From positions 1-44,397 of the forward strand of contig WHUX01000321.1 of NCBI GenBank assembly GCA_015179025.1: 44,397 bases of DNA, given 5' to 3'. Shown piece by piece: positions 20,854-29,821 of this stretch; positions within the stretch are counted from its first letter, which is position 1; the number at the start of each line of letters is the position of its first letter. The DNA is from Terfezia claveryi (lineage: Eukaryota; Ascomycota; Pezizomycetes; Pezizales; Pezizaceae). The position numbers and the translations under genes are program-made. Below the pieces are notes generated by a model. It was not told the origin of the DNA and searched no databases. It saw only the letters and a list, made by a program, of their open reading frames with translations.

Positions 20854-21975
20854 CCTCGGAGGGTCTGCGTTATTTTTGGCAAGGTTGCTCTTTTTAGACC
20901 GCCAGGCGAGGGCGAACAAAATCTCATTACAGAAATTCTTCACTCTATTGATGTAGACTCAGCTAAGGCTGAATATCCATATCTCTACAAACAATGGCAA
21001 ACTAGTCAAGCAATCTATGATGGTGGAAGTGCCTGGGAATTCCACAAACTCCTTGTGTATCTCATCTTGGCTAAAAAACATATTGCTTCCCTCATATCTG
21101 TACTGAAATTGCCTGCCTCAATTCCCAGAGTCTTGGTATGCATCGCAAGCAAGTGAATGATCTATCTCCAGAAACTTATTCACCACTCACCTATTTTTCA
21201 AGCCCACATTGGCGCTCTCGAATTCCTAGTTGCAGAGAAAATGAAGGTGGCCATGAAAAAAGGTGTCAGTAACCCACCAGTGCCAAATGAGGATCTTGAT
21301 GATGGCCAGAACGATATAGATTTAAAGATGAACATTGCGCAGGCAACTTCTCCTAGCCGCATAGTGCAACAAGCATTATGGCTTATAGTCTCATATCAAC
21401 AAGCAATGGAAGTTGTCACCAATCGCCGGGCACTCCCAAAATTCCCACTCTCATTGACATTCCTGGAACCTCCTACTAAGCGTAGCATAACAGAAATGGA
21501 ATCGTGGACAGATATGATTCATAGTATGTATCCCTCCACTACCACTCCCACTCCTGCCACGCAACTTTCTTCACAACAAGCGATCACGGCAAAAGAAGCT
21601 ATTGATGCATTAACTATCTTTGGTACCAGAAACAAAGGAAATCAACCCTCTCTGCTGGCCACCGGCATCAATTCCATGGAGCTTATCACGCCGAGAGCAT
21701 GCTTGGCACACTTTCCTATCTCTCCTACCACCCTCACTGTGTTACCCATGATCAAGATACCCTGCTTATGCGACCAATGGAAGAGGAGCTCTTGTTGTTC
21801 AAAAACACATATGGGACAATTGGGGTCTCCAAGAGATGTTGTCCAGTGTGTACAAAGCTGCTTTCTCTTCTGTCTAAGCACAGCCAGAGGCAGATTCAGG
21901 CGATCATGGGTGGATCTGGCAATCAGGGCATGCCAGTTTTACACCAGCCAGAGCTAAAAGTCTTGAATTCTCATG
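20839..21975 (+). pseudogene. OTT_1508-like deaminase gene, 5' part (split by copia)
   Basis: A frame from about 20839 (GKVALFRPPGEGEQNLITEI) runs to a TGA at 21154-21156 and continues in the same frame from 21157 (KLIHHSPIFQAHIGALEFLV) to about 21650. The zinc site is in another frame: HAESMLGTLSYLS at about 21690, then GTIGVSKRCCPVCTKLLSLL at about 21820-21880. HAE plus CxxC after an IGxSK stretch is the signature of the fungal OTT_1508-like deaminases in the cytidine-deaminase fold. A frameshift or missed intron lies near 21650-21690. The start codon is unresolved. The copia element interrupts the frame after LKVLNSH, and the coding sequence resumes at 26733. Confidence 0.6.
21971..21975. 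repeat. Target-site duplication (left) of the copia element
   Basis: tcatg precedes the 5' LTR and is repeated exactly at 26728-26732. Confidence 0.95.
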
Positions 21976-22298
21976 TGTTGAATAAGTGATCACCCGGCTG
22001 CCCAAGGAATCACCCGGCTACCCAAGGAACGCTGGATGCGGAAGAATAGTTGGAAATGCTGGATGCGGAAGTGTAAGGAATGCCGGATATGGAGGAGAAG
22101 AAAATTTCTATATGATGGTGCAATTGGTCGTTAGTCGTGATAGCTGTCACAGTTGATGGGATGGATGTTGGGATGGATGTTATTTTGTCTATTTAAAGGG
22201 GACTATCTCTACTCTTGTTATCTTTGTTTTTCGATGCATTATTTTTGAATAGATCTCTTTATCTACAGTGCGAACACTGTCCCATTTATTTTATTTCA
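21976..22298 (+). repeat. 5' LTR of the copia element
   Basis: 323 bp, beginning tgttgaataag. Internally it has a short direct repeat (cacccggctgcccaaggaat and its variant) and a possible TATA-like tatttaaagg at about 22190. Matches 26405-26727 except at 22149. Confidence 0.95.
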
Positions 22299-22331
22299 TG
22301 GTAGCAACACATCGGATACATCTCGAGCACA

Positions 22332-23039
22332 ATGTCCGCATCCAATTCATCCACCACAGGATCATCACAGTTCAAACCCCCGAAGACAACAGCACCTCTT
22401 AAGAATGAGGTTGACTATACAGCATGGGCTAAGGAAATCAGCAGAGCCCTTCGAGTAGCGAACCTAGACGATGCCATCAATTCTGTGCAAGGGATGCCGC
22501 CAACCCCTATGACGCAAGAATTCCAGACTCTTACAGATAAAGCCCTCACTACATTGCTGGCCAACTGCGAACCAGAGCCACTCACACTAATTCGGATATG
22601 CGATACTGCACTCGATGCATGGAACATTCTAAAGAGACATTATGAAGGAAGAACGCGCTCTCATATGTCATCACTCCTTCTAGCAATAACCAACCTCCGT
22701 TTCGACGACAGAAAAGAAACTCTGACCCAGCACATAATGAACTTTGAGAATAGGTGGAACAATCTTCTCACCAATGTCGCCTCTGTGACACCATCATCCG
22801 ATTCGCTAGCTGCGAGTATTAAGCATTTTATCAATAACGACGGGTAGAAGGCGACTATGCTTCTCTCCACATTACCCCATCTCCCTACTTACCAAAACCT
22901 CATCATGAATATCACAGGGGGAACCGCCGAGCCCTCCTACTCTAACGTAGTACTTAGACTTAAAGAACAATCTGATTGAGTCAAAGTAAAACCTTAACGA
23001 GCTCTAGAGCCAGCAGCAGCTTTTACCACGAACCTTCCA
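22332..23039 (+). pseudogene. copia gag with three in-frame stops
   Basis: ATG 22332, 34 bp after the LTR, opens MSASNSSTTGSSQFKPPKTT, then the gag block WAKEISRALRVANLDDAINS, a segment like LDAWNILKRHYEGRT and MNFENRWNNL, as in UBN2-type copia gag. The same frame continues into pol but is interrupted by TAG (22845), TGA (22977) and TAA (22995). Each can be explained by one C-to-T or G-to-A transition (for example Trp TGG to TAG in a context that normally reads NDxWK). All three fall within 153 bp while the downstream 1,117 codons have none. Confidence 0.85.
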
Positions 23040-26000
23040 GTGAAGTGCCAATATTGTAAAAGCAAGGGATGGCCTGGAACATTTCATGAAGAGAAGGATT
23101 GTAGGACTAAGAAGCGAGACACTCTAAGGAATGGCCCTCTGCCAGCAGCGCACGTTACTCAGTCTGACGAAGTCTGGGACACCTTTTGTGACATGGCAAC
23201 TACTGATAAGGCAATACTAACCAATACCTGGTTTGCGGACACCTGCGCATCTGTTCATATCACGAACAATAAGTCTGAGTTAATTGACCCTCATCAACAC
23301 CACCAATTAGTACGAACTGGGGGAGGGAATATTCACTCTACTCATAAGGGATCGGTTCAAATCGGCAAAATGACTCTCAGCGATGTTCTTTATGTTCCGC
23401 ATTTTCCTCGCAATCTCATTAGTGTAGCTAAGATATGCCAGCAAGGAGCAACGCTTACTCTAGGCACGCAAAATACCCTCACCTATCAAGATCAGATTAT
23501 TCCGCTTACTACATTGAATGATATATATCGATTAGAAGTCGTTCCACTTGAAACTCACCTAATGGAGGAACAAGCTATGCAATGGCACTTTAGGTATGGA
23601 CACCTTCCCTTCCCTGCTTTTAGAAGAATACCCGAGGCACCCGAGCATCTCAGCCGCTGCACTCAGCAATATGAAGTATGTATTACAACCAAAATGACTC
23701 GGCCCCAGTCCACAACGCATGGAATTCGAATGTCCCAAATAGGTCAAATTGTTCACTCCGACCTTTGCGGTCCTATGCCTGTGGAAGACCTCTGTCATCG
23801 AAAATACATGATTACACTCATAGATGATTTCTCACGATTTACGATAACTCGGGCTATTACCTCAAAATCCAATGCAGCTGAAGCGCTTCAATGTATGATG
23901 TCATACTTCACCAAACTCACCAATGCAAAGATTCAATCGCTGCAAACCAATTTTGGAGGGGAGTTCAAGTCCACCAAATTTCGCCAATGGCTTGCAAAAG
24001 AAGGGATCAGTGAGAAGCCTACTGTACCTCGTCACAGCGAGACGAATGCCATTGCTGAAAGATCTAACCGAACTATCATGACAATGGTCCGAACGAACCT
24101 CAAGGGAATGCCGAACTCCACTTGGTCTCTAGCAATGGAATATGCGACATTTATCAAAAATCGAATTCCACATAACTCATTGAATGGGGAAGCCCCTCTA
24201 CAAAGGATCAAACCAGGAATAGACATTCAGAATGAGCGAAAGCGTTTTCGGCCTTTCGGAGAAATTGTCTACTGTCATGCATATACTGATGGTAAGCTCA
24301 CTGATAGAGCGGTAGAAGCGAAAATAGTAGGATTTACATCTACATACGGTGTCTACAAGATCATACTACCATCGAAGCGGGTCACTACAGCAAAAAACCC
24401 TATTTCTAAGACAAAGCACTCATCTGATATAAGACTTACATTACCTACCAGTGCATCTACCAGTTCGCTTACCAATTCGCCTATCAACTTGCCTACCAAT
24501 TTGCCTACCAATTCGTCCACCAATTCATTCACCAATTTGCCAGGGAACTGGCCAGACAATTCACCTGTGAATTCGCCAGCACCAGCCAATTTACCAGTTA
24601 ATTCACCAGCCAATTTACCTGCCAATCCGATTACCAATTTACCAGCCCTAAATCAGCTGCCAGATGAGCCATGGAAGAAATATGCTGATACATGGCCCGC
24701 GGCACTCAGAACAATGCGCAATGACAGAGAAGCAAGCGAACAGCTTTTACAGGAAGTGCAGCGGCAGGAGCCCGCACCTGCACCGGAGCCCGCACCTGCA
24801 CCGGTACTGAGACGAACCGGGAGAAGTACAGCTGGAATACCTCCGATACGACTAGATCAAGACTCAGCATATGGGCTCGTTACTGAGAGTCACCTGACAA
24901 TGAGTGAGGCGCTTAGCTCATCAGATAGAGAAAAGTGGGAGCAAGCCGTTCAAAGGGAGCTTGAGCTTTTGGTTAAATATGAGGTCTATGAATGGGTAGA
25001 TAAGGTGCCTGAAGGAGCCAAAATCATCGACACCAAATGGGTGCTGAGGGAAAAAACTGATAAACCGCTTGGTGACCCAAAGCGCTACAAGGCTCGTTTG
25101 ATAGCTAGGGGTTTTTCGCAGAAACCTGGGATCGATTATGATCGTCATGGGACTTATGCTCCAGTTTGCCGTGAGGAAACCTGGCGCATACTAATCTGTC
25201 TTGGTATTAAGAGCAAGCTGATTATACGGCAATATGACATTGAAGGTGCCTTCCTCAATGGTCCTCTTGAAGAGATCCTATATGTAGTCGACCGGCAGGC
25301 TACTGGAAGTAAAGCATGGCGATTGAAGAAATCACTTTATGGGACAAAGCAGGCAGCCCACAATTGGAACAAGGTGATCGATGATGTCCTGAAGGGCTTG
25401 GGGTTCGTGCAATGCAAGGACGATCTGGGCCTGTATTATCGAGTGTCAAATGGAGAGCTAATAGTAATCCATGTCGATGATCTCCTATGTAGTTTTTCGA
25501 CCTACAAAACGGCAAGCAATTGGGAAGAAGCTATGAGACAGTTTTTCACCTTGGAAGAGCGGGGTCTACCGCAGCGTTATTTAGGGATGACATTCACTTG
25601 GGGAATAAACGAGGTTGTTATTACAGGAGCAGACCAAATTGAAGAATTGGCTAGGGAAGTCAAGATTACCCATACAGCAAAGACCCCCTATCTGGAGGAG
25701 GACCCACCAGAGGTGCGGGAGAAAAGTGATGTAAGGGAATTTCAGGCAATAACCGGTCGGCTTCTATATATTGCCCGTATGTGGCGCCCCGATATTCGTT
25801 ACGCTGTTCAGAGACTCTCTCTCGTTGCATCTAAGCCTTCAACCCATGACTGGAGAAAGGCATTAAAGGTGGTGGCATTCTTGTTAGGAACAAAAAACTT
25901 GGGGATATGCCTGACAGGAGAAGACATGAGTCATGTTGATATTTACACTGATGCGGGGGAAGAAGAGTTGGAAGAAAAGGCGACTAGTGGGATTCTGATA

Positions 26001-26393
26001 ATGGCTGGAAAGTCACCGATAGGATGGGCCTCTAGAAAGCAGGATGTGACCACTCTGTCATCCACGGAAGCAGAGTATATTGCCATGGGGGCAGGTGCAC
26101 AGGACGCATTGTGGTTTGGAAAGCTGTTCGATCATTGTGGCATCAAGTCCGAGATCTGGCTGTGGACAGACAGTCGAGGAGGGGCGAATCTCTCGTACAA
26201 CCCAGACTTTCACAAGCGAACAAAACACATCCGACGGCGACATCATTTCGTGCGGGAATGCGTGGAAGAGGGATTGCTGAGCGTGCATTGGGTGCCCGGC
26301 GATGAGAATCCAGCTGATATGCTAACGAAATGCGTAACAGGAGAACGCTTGATATATCTTGCTGCGAAAGCGGGTGTGAAGACAGCCAGCTGA
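23040..26393 (+). CDS. copia pol: protease, integrase, RT and RNase H
   Basis: An uninterrupted 1,117-codon frame in phase with gag. Order: zinc knuckle CQYCKSKGWPGTFHEEKDC (CX2CX9HX4C); protease motif WFADTCASVH; integrase finger WHFRYGHL followed by YEVC where CxxC is expected; integrase core with HSDLCGP, then TNFGGEF where TDNGGEF is usual, and NAIAERSNRT; a linker of NLPTN/NSPAN repeats at about 24450-24660; RT with RQYDIEGAFLNG and VIHVDDLL; RNase H with IYTDAG, SSTEAEYIA and WTDSRGGAN. RT and RNase H motifs look intact. The second integrase Asp is Asn and one zinc Cys is Tyr, so integrase may be inactive (inference). Start 23040 is a frame boundary after the last stop; the natural product would be Gag-Pol. 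Confidence 0.93.
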   Translation: MKCQYCKSKGWPGTFHEEKDCRTKKRDTLRNGPLPAAHVTQSDEVWDTFCDMATTDKAILTNTWFADTCASVHITNNKSELIDPHQHHQLVRTGGGNIHSTHKGSVQIGKMTLSDVLYVPHFPRNLISVAKICQQGATLTLGTQNTLTYQDQIIPLTTLNDIYRLEVVPLETHLMEEQAMQWHFRYGHLPFPAFRRIPEAPEHLSRCTQQYEVCITTKMTRPQSTTHGIRMSQIGQIVHSDLCGPMPVEDLCHRKYMITLIDDFSRFTITRAITSKSNAAEALQCMMSYFTKLTNAKIQSLQTNFGGEFKSTKFRQWLAKEGISEKPTVPRHSETNAIAERSNRTIMTMVRTNLKGMPNSTWSLAMEYATFIKNRIPHNSLNGEAPLQRIKPGIDIQNERKRFRPFGEIVYCHAYTDGKLTDRAVEAKIVGFTSTYGVYKIILPSKRVTTAKNPISKTKHSSDIRLTLPTSASTSSLTNSPINLPTNLPTNSSTNSFTNLPGNWPDNSPVNSPAPANLPVNSPANLPANPITNLPALNQLPDEPWKKYADTWPAALRTMRNDREASEQLLQEVQRQEPAPAPEPAPAPVLRRTGRSTAGIPPIRLDQDSAYGLVTESHLTMSEALSSSDREKWEQAVQRELELLVKYEVYEWVDKVPEGAKIIDTKWVLREKTDKPLGDPKRYKARLIARGFSQKPGIDYDRHGTYAPVCREETWRILICLGIKSKLIIRQYDIEGAFLNGPLEEILYVVDRQATGSKAWRLKKSLYGTKQAAHNWNKVIDDVLKGLGFVQCKDDLGLYYRVSNGELIVIHVDDLLCSFSTYKTASNWEEAMRQFFTLEERGLPQRYLGMTFTWGINEVVITGADQIEELAREVKITHTAKTPYLEEDPPEVREKSDVREFQAITGRLLYIARMWRPDIRYAVQRLSLVASKPSTHDWRKALKVVAFLLGTKNLGICLTGEDMSHVDIYTDAGEEELEEKATSGILIMAGKSPIGWASRKQDVTTLSSTEAEYIAMGAGAQDALWFGKLFDHCGIKSEIWLWTDSRGGANLSYNPDFHKRTKHIRRRHHFVRECVEEGLLSVHWVPGDENPADMLTKCVTGERLIYLAAKAGVKTAS

Positions 26394-26404
26394 TCAGAGG
26401 GGGG
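26394..26404 (+). other. Polypurine tract of the copia element
   Basis: cagaggggggg-like purine run directly before the 3' LTR and immediately after the pol stop (TGA 26391-26393). Confidence 0.8.
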
Positions 26405-26727
26405 TGTTGAATAAGTGATCACCCGGCTGCCCAAGGAATCACCCGGCTACCCAAGGAACGCTGGATGCGGAAGAATAGTTGGAAATGCTGGATGCGGAAG
26501 TGTAAGGAATGCCGGATATGGAGGAGAAGAAAATTTCTATATGATGGTGCAATTGGTCGTTAGTCGTGATAGCTGTCGCAGTTGATGGGATGGATGTTGG
26601 GATGGATGTTATTTTGTCTATTTAAAGGGGACTATCTCTACTCTTGTTATCTTTGTTTTTCGATGCATTATTTTTGAATAGATCTCTTTATCTACAGTGC
26701 GAACACTGTCCCATTTATTTTATTTCA
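26405..26727 (+). repeat. 3' LTR of the copia element
   Basis: 323 bp, same as 21976-22298 apart from G at 26578. Followed by the target duplication tcatg at 26728-26732. Confidence 0.95.
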
Positions 26728-26732
26728 TCATG

Positions 26733-26941
26733 GGGATATATACCCCACTGCCCTTCCGCCGTTTTTGCCCAAGGAGGTAGCTGAGGAATTAGTTAAGTTG
26801 TTGGAAGGCTTGTTGAAGCAAGCAGTGAAGAAGGTTGTCAAGAGGGAGAGGAGGGAGAGTAGCGGTAGTGCGGATTCGAAGGGGCAGAGCCCGGAGGGGT
26901 CAGGACTTGAGGAGTTGCCGGAGGCAAGAGTTGAGCCGTAG
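26733..26941 (+). pseudogene. OTT_1508-like deaminase gene, 3' part
   Basis: If the copia element and one copy of tcatg are removed, the frame ending LKVLNSH at 21974 continues without a shift into GDIYPTALPPFLPKEVAEEL, then VKLLEGLLKQAVKKVVKRE and a Ser/Gly-rich end, for 68 more codons to TAG at 26939-26941. The maintained frame shows that the element entered coding DNA. A helical, charged C-terminus after the CxxC site is common in these fungal deaminase proteins. Confidence 0.65.
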
Positions 26942-26959
26942 GGTTATACTGCTGCTGGA

Positions 26960-27180
26960 GGGGGTTCATGGAGGCATTGGATGCCTCAGGAGGCTATGGA
27001 GGCAGAGGAGGCAGAGTGGGCGGTAGAGGAGTAGAAAAACCGGTGACGGGATGCGGAGGCAGAGGCTGCGGAGGAGGCAGAGTGGGTGGTAGAGGAGTCA
27101 GTACCCCTGATGAAGAGTGTGAGTTCAGGGTATATAAGATCTTTGTGTCTTTTCTATTCGAAAATCAAGGGTGGATTGTG
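26960..27180. repeat. Gly-codon-rich imperfect repeat
   Basis: ggaggcagagtgggcggtag (about 27008-27027) recurs as ggaggcagagtgggtggtag at about 27073. One plus frame is rich in GGRGG. No family is recognised; it may be the decayed 3' end or UTR of the preceding gene. Confidence 0.5.
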
Positions 27181-27500
27181 TAGTAGAGCCGCCCCCGATT
27201 ATATCAATGTAAACGCATTCCCGAGCGGACAGTATTTGTGTGTATAACATCCCTCTCAAGAATCATGTGGCTTCTTGGGCAGGATATCCTATTCGCAAAT
27301 CAGAAAGTTCCCCCGCAGGACAGAACACAACTACATAAGATCAACTGCAGTGGAGGTAGCAGGGCTATCTAGCAAACACCAGCGCAAGTCCTGTATTTTG
27401 ACAAAAGGCTGCTACTGGGAACCCTAGAAGGATGGGCATTGAAGGGATCCTCTTCAAGAGATGCAAGGCCACGTGCTTGATAATTTTGTATATAAGTAGA
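27181..27500. other. Non-coding spacer
   Basis: No gene or clear repeat seen between the Gly-rich repeat and the pogo-type element. Confidence 0.5.
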
Positions 27501-27502
27501 TA

Positions 27503-28099
27503 CAGTATACTCTCGATATAAGAATATGTGATATAAGAATATACTTGATATAAGAATATACCCCCTGCCCACCCCCATACAAAATAAGAATATATTTGAT
27601 AGAAGAATATTCTTATTTTTTCGAGGTTGTTTACTAAGGTATTCTTATACCAAGAGTACCTGATTGGGTAATATGTAAACAGCCTAGCTGTAATAGGAAG
27701 GCTTATCGATAAGAAATACCCCACACAAGCAACAACACAACGCCACCAAACACAACACCGCGACATACAATACACCTTCAATACCACCTCCAAACTCCAG
27801 AACTAATTCGATATGCCTGCTAGTGGTGCATTGAAACGTCAAGGGTGGACTGAAGAACAACGCAAGGAGATATATGACTATGCAAATGCATATCCTGATC
27901 TTACATGGCGAGGCATCAAACGTTGGTTTGAAGATAAATATCCAAACAATGTACCTAGTTCTTCCTCTACCTCACGTTAATTCTTTTATTTGATGTACAC
28001 CTTTAGTATTTACCCTGATATTTGATATAAGAATATACTCGATATAAGAATATACCCCCCCCCCCCGCCGGACGATATTCTTATATCGAGAGTATACTG
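27503..28099 (+). mobile_element. Pogo/Fot-type miniature element retaining an HTH ORF
   Basis: Ends are perfect 25-bp inverted repeats beginning CAGTATACTCTCGATATAAG. They are flanked by TA at 27501-27502 and 28100-28101, the Tc1/mariner/pogo duplication. Subterminal atataagaata words recur at both ends. The 597-bp element encodes only a 55-residue HTH protein; the catalytic part is gone. A shared internal word, cttatcgataagaaat, also occurs in the element at 32531-32991, linking the two families. Confidence 0.88.
27813..27980 (+). CDS. Pogo-type N-terminal HTH protein, 55 aa
   Basis: ATG 27813 to TAA 27978-27980. The protein starts MPASGALKRQGWTEEQRKEI and continues YDYANAYPDLTWRGIKRWF, which has the pattern of the first HTH of pogo/CENP-B-like transposases (T-x-E-Q-R-x-E-I, then P-x-x-[ST]-x-x-x-[IL]-x-x-W-F), ending in a Ser-rich tail. 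A full transposase would be about 500 residues. The frame is free of stops despite its small size. If expressed it could bind terminal repeats without catalysis (inference). Confidence 0.6.
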   Translation: MPASGALKRQGWTEEQRKEIYDYANAYPDLTWRGIKRWFEDKYPNNVPSSSSTSR

Positions 28100-28101
28100 T
28101 A

Positions 28102-29250
28102 GCAAGTGTTGCATTGCTTGTTGCATAGCGTGCACTACCCACTGGCCGCTCCCGCTCGAGCACTCCAATCGCCAACCCTACCTCGAGTGAAATACCATTG
28201 GATATGGACAAGTTCAATTCTATTCTACAATGACTGGGCAACAAGGTGGTGCTGTTGATAAGTCGCTGTAAACTAGGTTGGTCAGACCAATAAGTCGTTT
28301 GCTTGTACCACTGGTGGATTGGATGCCTCAAGAACCACTAGAGGTAGCTTGGGCGGCTCCTTGTTCAACCAGATTGCCTATAGAGAGACTCATCGGAAGG
28401 AGAGCTGACGAAAGTTGTGGACGAAAGACCAATGAACTTGCATCAGCAAAAAAAAATCTGCGTCAGGTGCGTCCTGAGGCTATCGGTCCCTGAGCCATAT
28501 TGCTGCGTCAGACGCTACCGTTTTTGACCTAGTACTGATCCGTGATGGTGTAGTGATCCCCGCCATGACACATATCCCGAGATACTATGGTGCCGGCAAC
28601 AAGAAAACGACACCAATATGATACCTACGAACTAGTCTAACTCCACAACCACAACGTATCTAAATCATTAAATGAAAGCGTATATCGATAGATCCAGGCT
28701 TGTAGAAGAGGTCTTCGCTTTCAGATCTAAAATAAGTTGAAAATTGAAGAAGTTATAAGAGAAAGAAAAGTCAACTTTTGTATGAGAGAATTTGAGAATG
28801 TTACATGCCAAGAGGTGCCAAGAGGTAATAGACTAACCTAAATAGGGAAAGATTAAAGACTAAGCTAGCTTCCGCCGATGACTTTTATATACACGCAACT
28901 TAAAAGCTACTGTTCCATATCCAAGTCCCCTAGCTCCTCTTCTATATCCGAGGGTCTTGGCATTAATTTAGTAGTTTGGAGAATTTTACAATAGGTCATT
29001 TTCATGTTACCGGCACCATACGCTGGCTAGACTTCCTTACAGACCGGATAAATTGTTTCCTGATACTCTTGAATATGCTCTACAATATGCGCACACTAGC
29101 TGGTTGAGTAACTCATGTGAAGCCATCATATACACCAATCCACCTCGAAAGGATGTAATTGCCCCCCCTCCTCTCTCAGTATGTCCCCTCCACCCACAGA
29201 TATCATGAACGAACAAGCCTACCTAGTGCCAGCACCTTAACTTAGCATCT
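28102..29250. other. Non-coding region
   Basis: Only short frames without family features. 28600-29200 is AT-rich. I recognise no gene or repeat. The boundary at 29251/29252 is where homology to the 7.85-kb copy starts abruptly. Confidence 0.5.
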
Positions 29251-29251
29251 G

Positions 29252-29718
29252 TTGATTCAGTTTATACCAAGCTTCAGTCGGAGCTGCTGCAAGCATATGG
29301 TACAGTCCGTGTACAGAAATATGAGTGCAGGCTTCGGAAGAGTAGGACGTCAAGCACAGTAGTAGCTCAAGATACTAATGGCAAGGCCATTAAACGACGG
29401 CATACCAGTATTCGAGATTCATACCTTTGCAATGTCCGAATGAAGGTCTCACGTCCAGTCGATGGTTCAGCAGTTACTATTGAGCGCCTTGATGAACATA
29501 CCCATTCCCACGATATTGAGGAGAGCTTCCGTATTAAAAAACCTAGCATATTGCTAGAGTATATAAAATCTGAAGCAGCCAAAAATTACTCTGCAGCTCA
29601 GATTTACCATGCGGTTAGAGGTGCAGGCACACATGAAGGCTCAGAGCGGTTGGAAGAGCTTGGTGGCTCGTCTTTAAAAAGGTATAACCTTCCTTCAAAT
29701 TGCAAAATAATTAGCTAA
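29252..29718 (+). CDS. MULE-transposase-like N-terminal protein, copy 2, 5'-truncated but open
   Basis: Homology to copy 1 (7851-8314) begins abruptly at tgttgattcagtttata, so the N-terminus is lost here. From there the frame is open to TAA at 29716-29718: VYTKLQSELLQAYGTVRVQK, a zinc-ligand-like part with YECR..., SYLCNVRMKV and DEHTHSHDIEESF, then ILLEYIKSEAAKNYSAAQIY and a LEELGGSSLKRYNL end. The layout resembles the FAR1/FLYWCH-like zinc domain at the N-terminus of MULE transposases followed by the AxxI-type linker. The stop lies about 100 bp from the stop of the convergent ATPase/nuclease gene. The first internal ATG in the open frame is near 29440. Confidence 0.6.
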
Positions 29719-29821
29719 TAGAGTTCAGACAAGATATTGTGAATCAAAAGCGAGGAATGAAATCGCCTCTAGGTGCATGTAATGAGAAAAGAGAAAGGAG
29801 GAGCGGGAAGAACGGAGGTCT

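Larger units (their letters stand above)
21976..26727 (+). mobile_element. Young full-length Ty1/copia LTR retrotransposon
   Basis: Two 323-bp LTRs (21976-22298 and 26405-26727), TGTTGAATAAG to ATTTCA, differ at one position by my reading (A22149 versus G26578). The 5-bp duplication tcatg is perfect. Order is gag, zinc knuckle, protease, integrase, RT, RNase H (integrase before RT defines copia). TGGTAGCAACAC follows the 5' LTR after one base as a candidate primer-binding site, and CAGAGGGGGG precedes the 3' LTR as polypurine tract. The target was the coding sequence of the deaminase-like gene. Confidence 0.96.

Noticed and set aside
21134..21169. 36-nt GT...AG segment as an intron in the deaminase gene
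   Set aside because: Shorter than the 42-62-bp introns seen elsewhere in the window; a single nonsense change is as likely.
24353..24637. Minus-strand frame of GKLxGELVxEL repeats
   Set aside because: Antisense of the NLPTN-type linker in copia pol.
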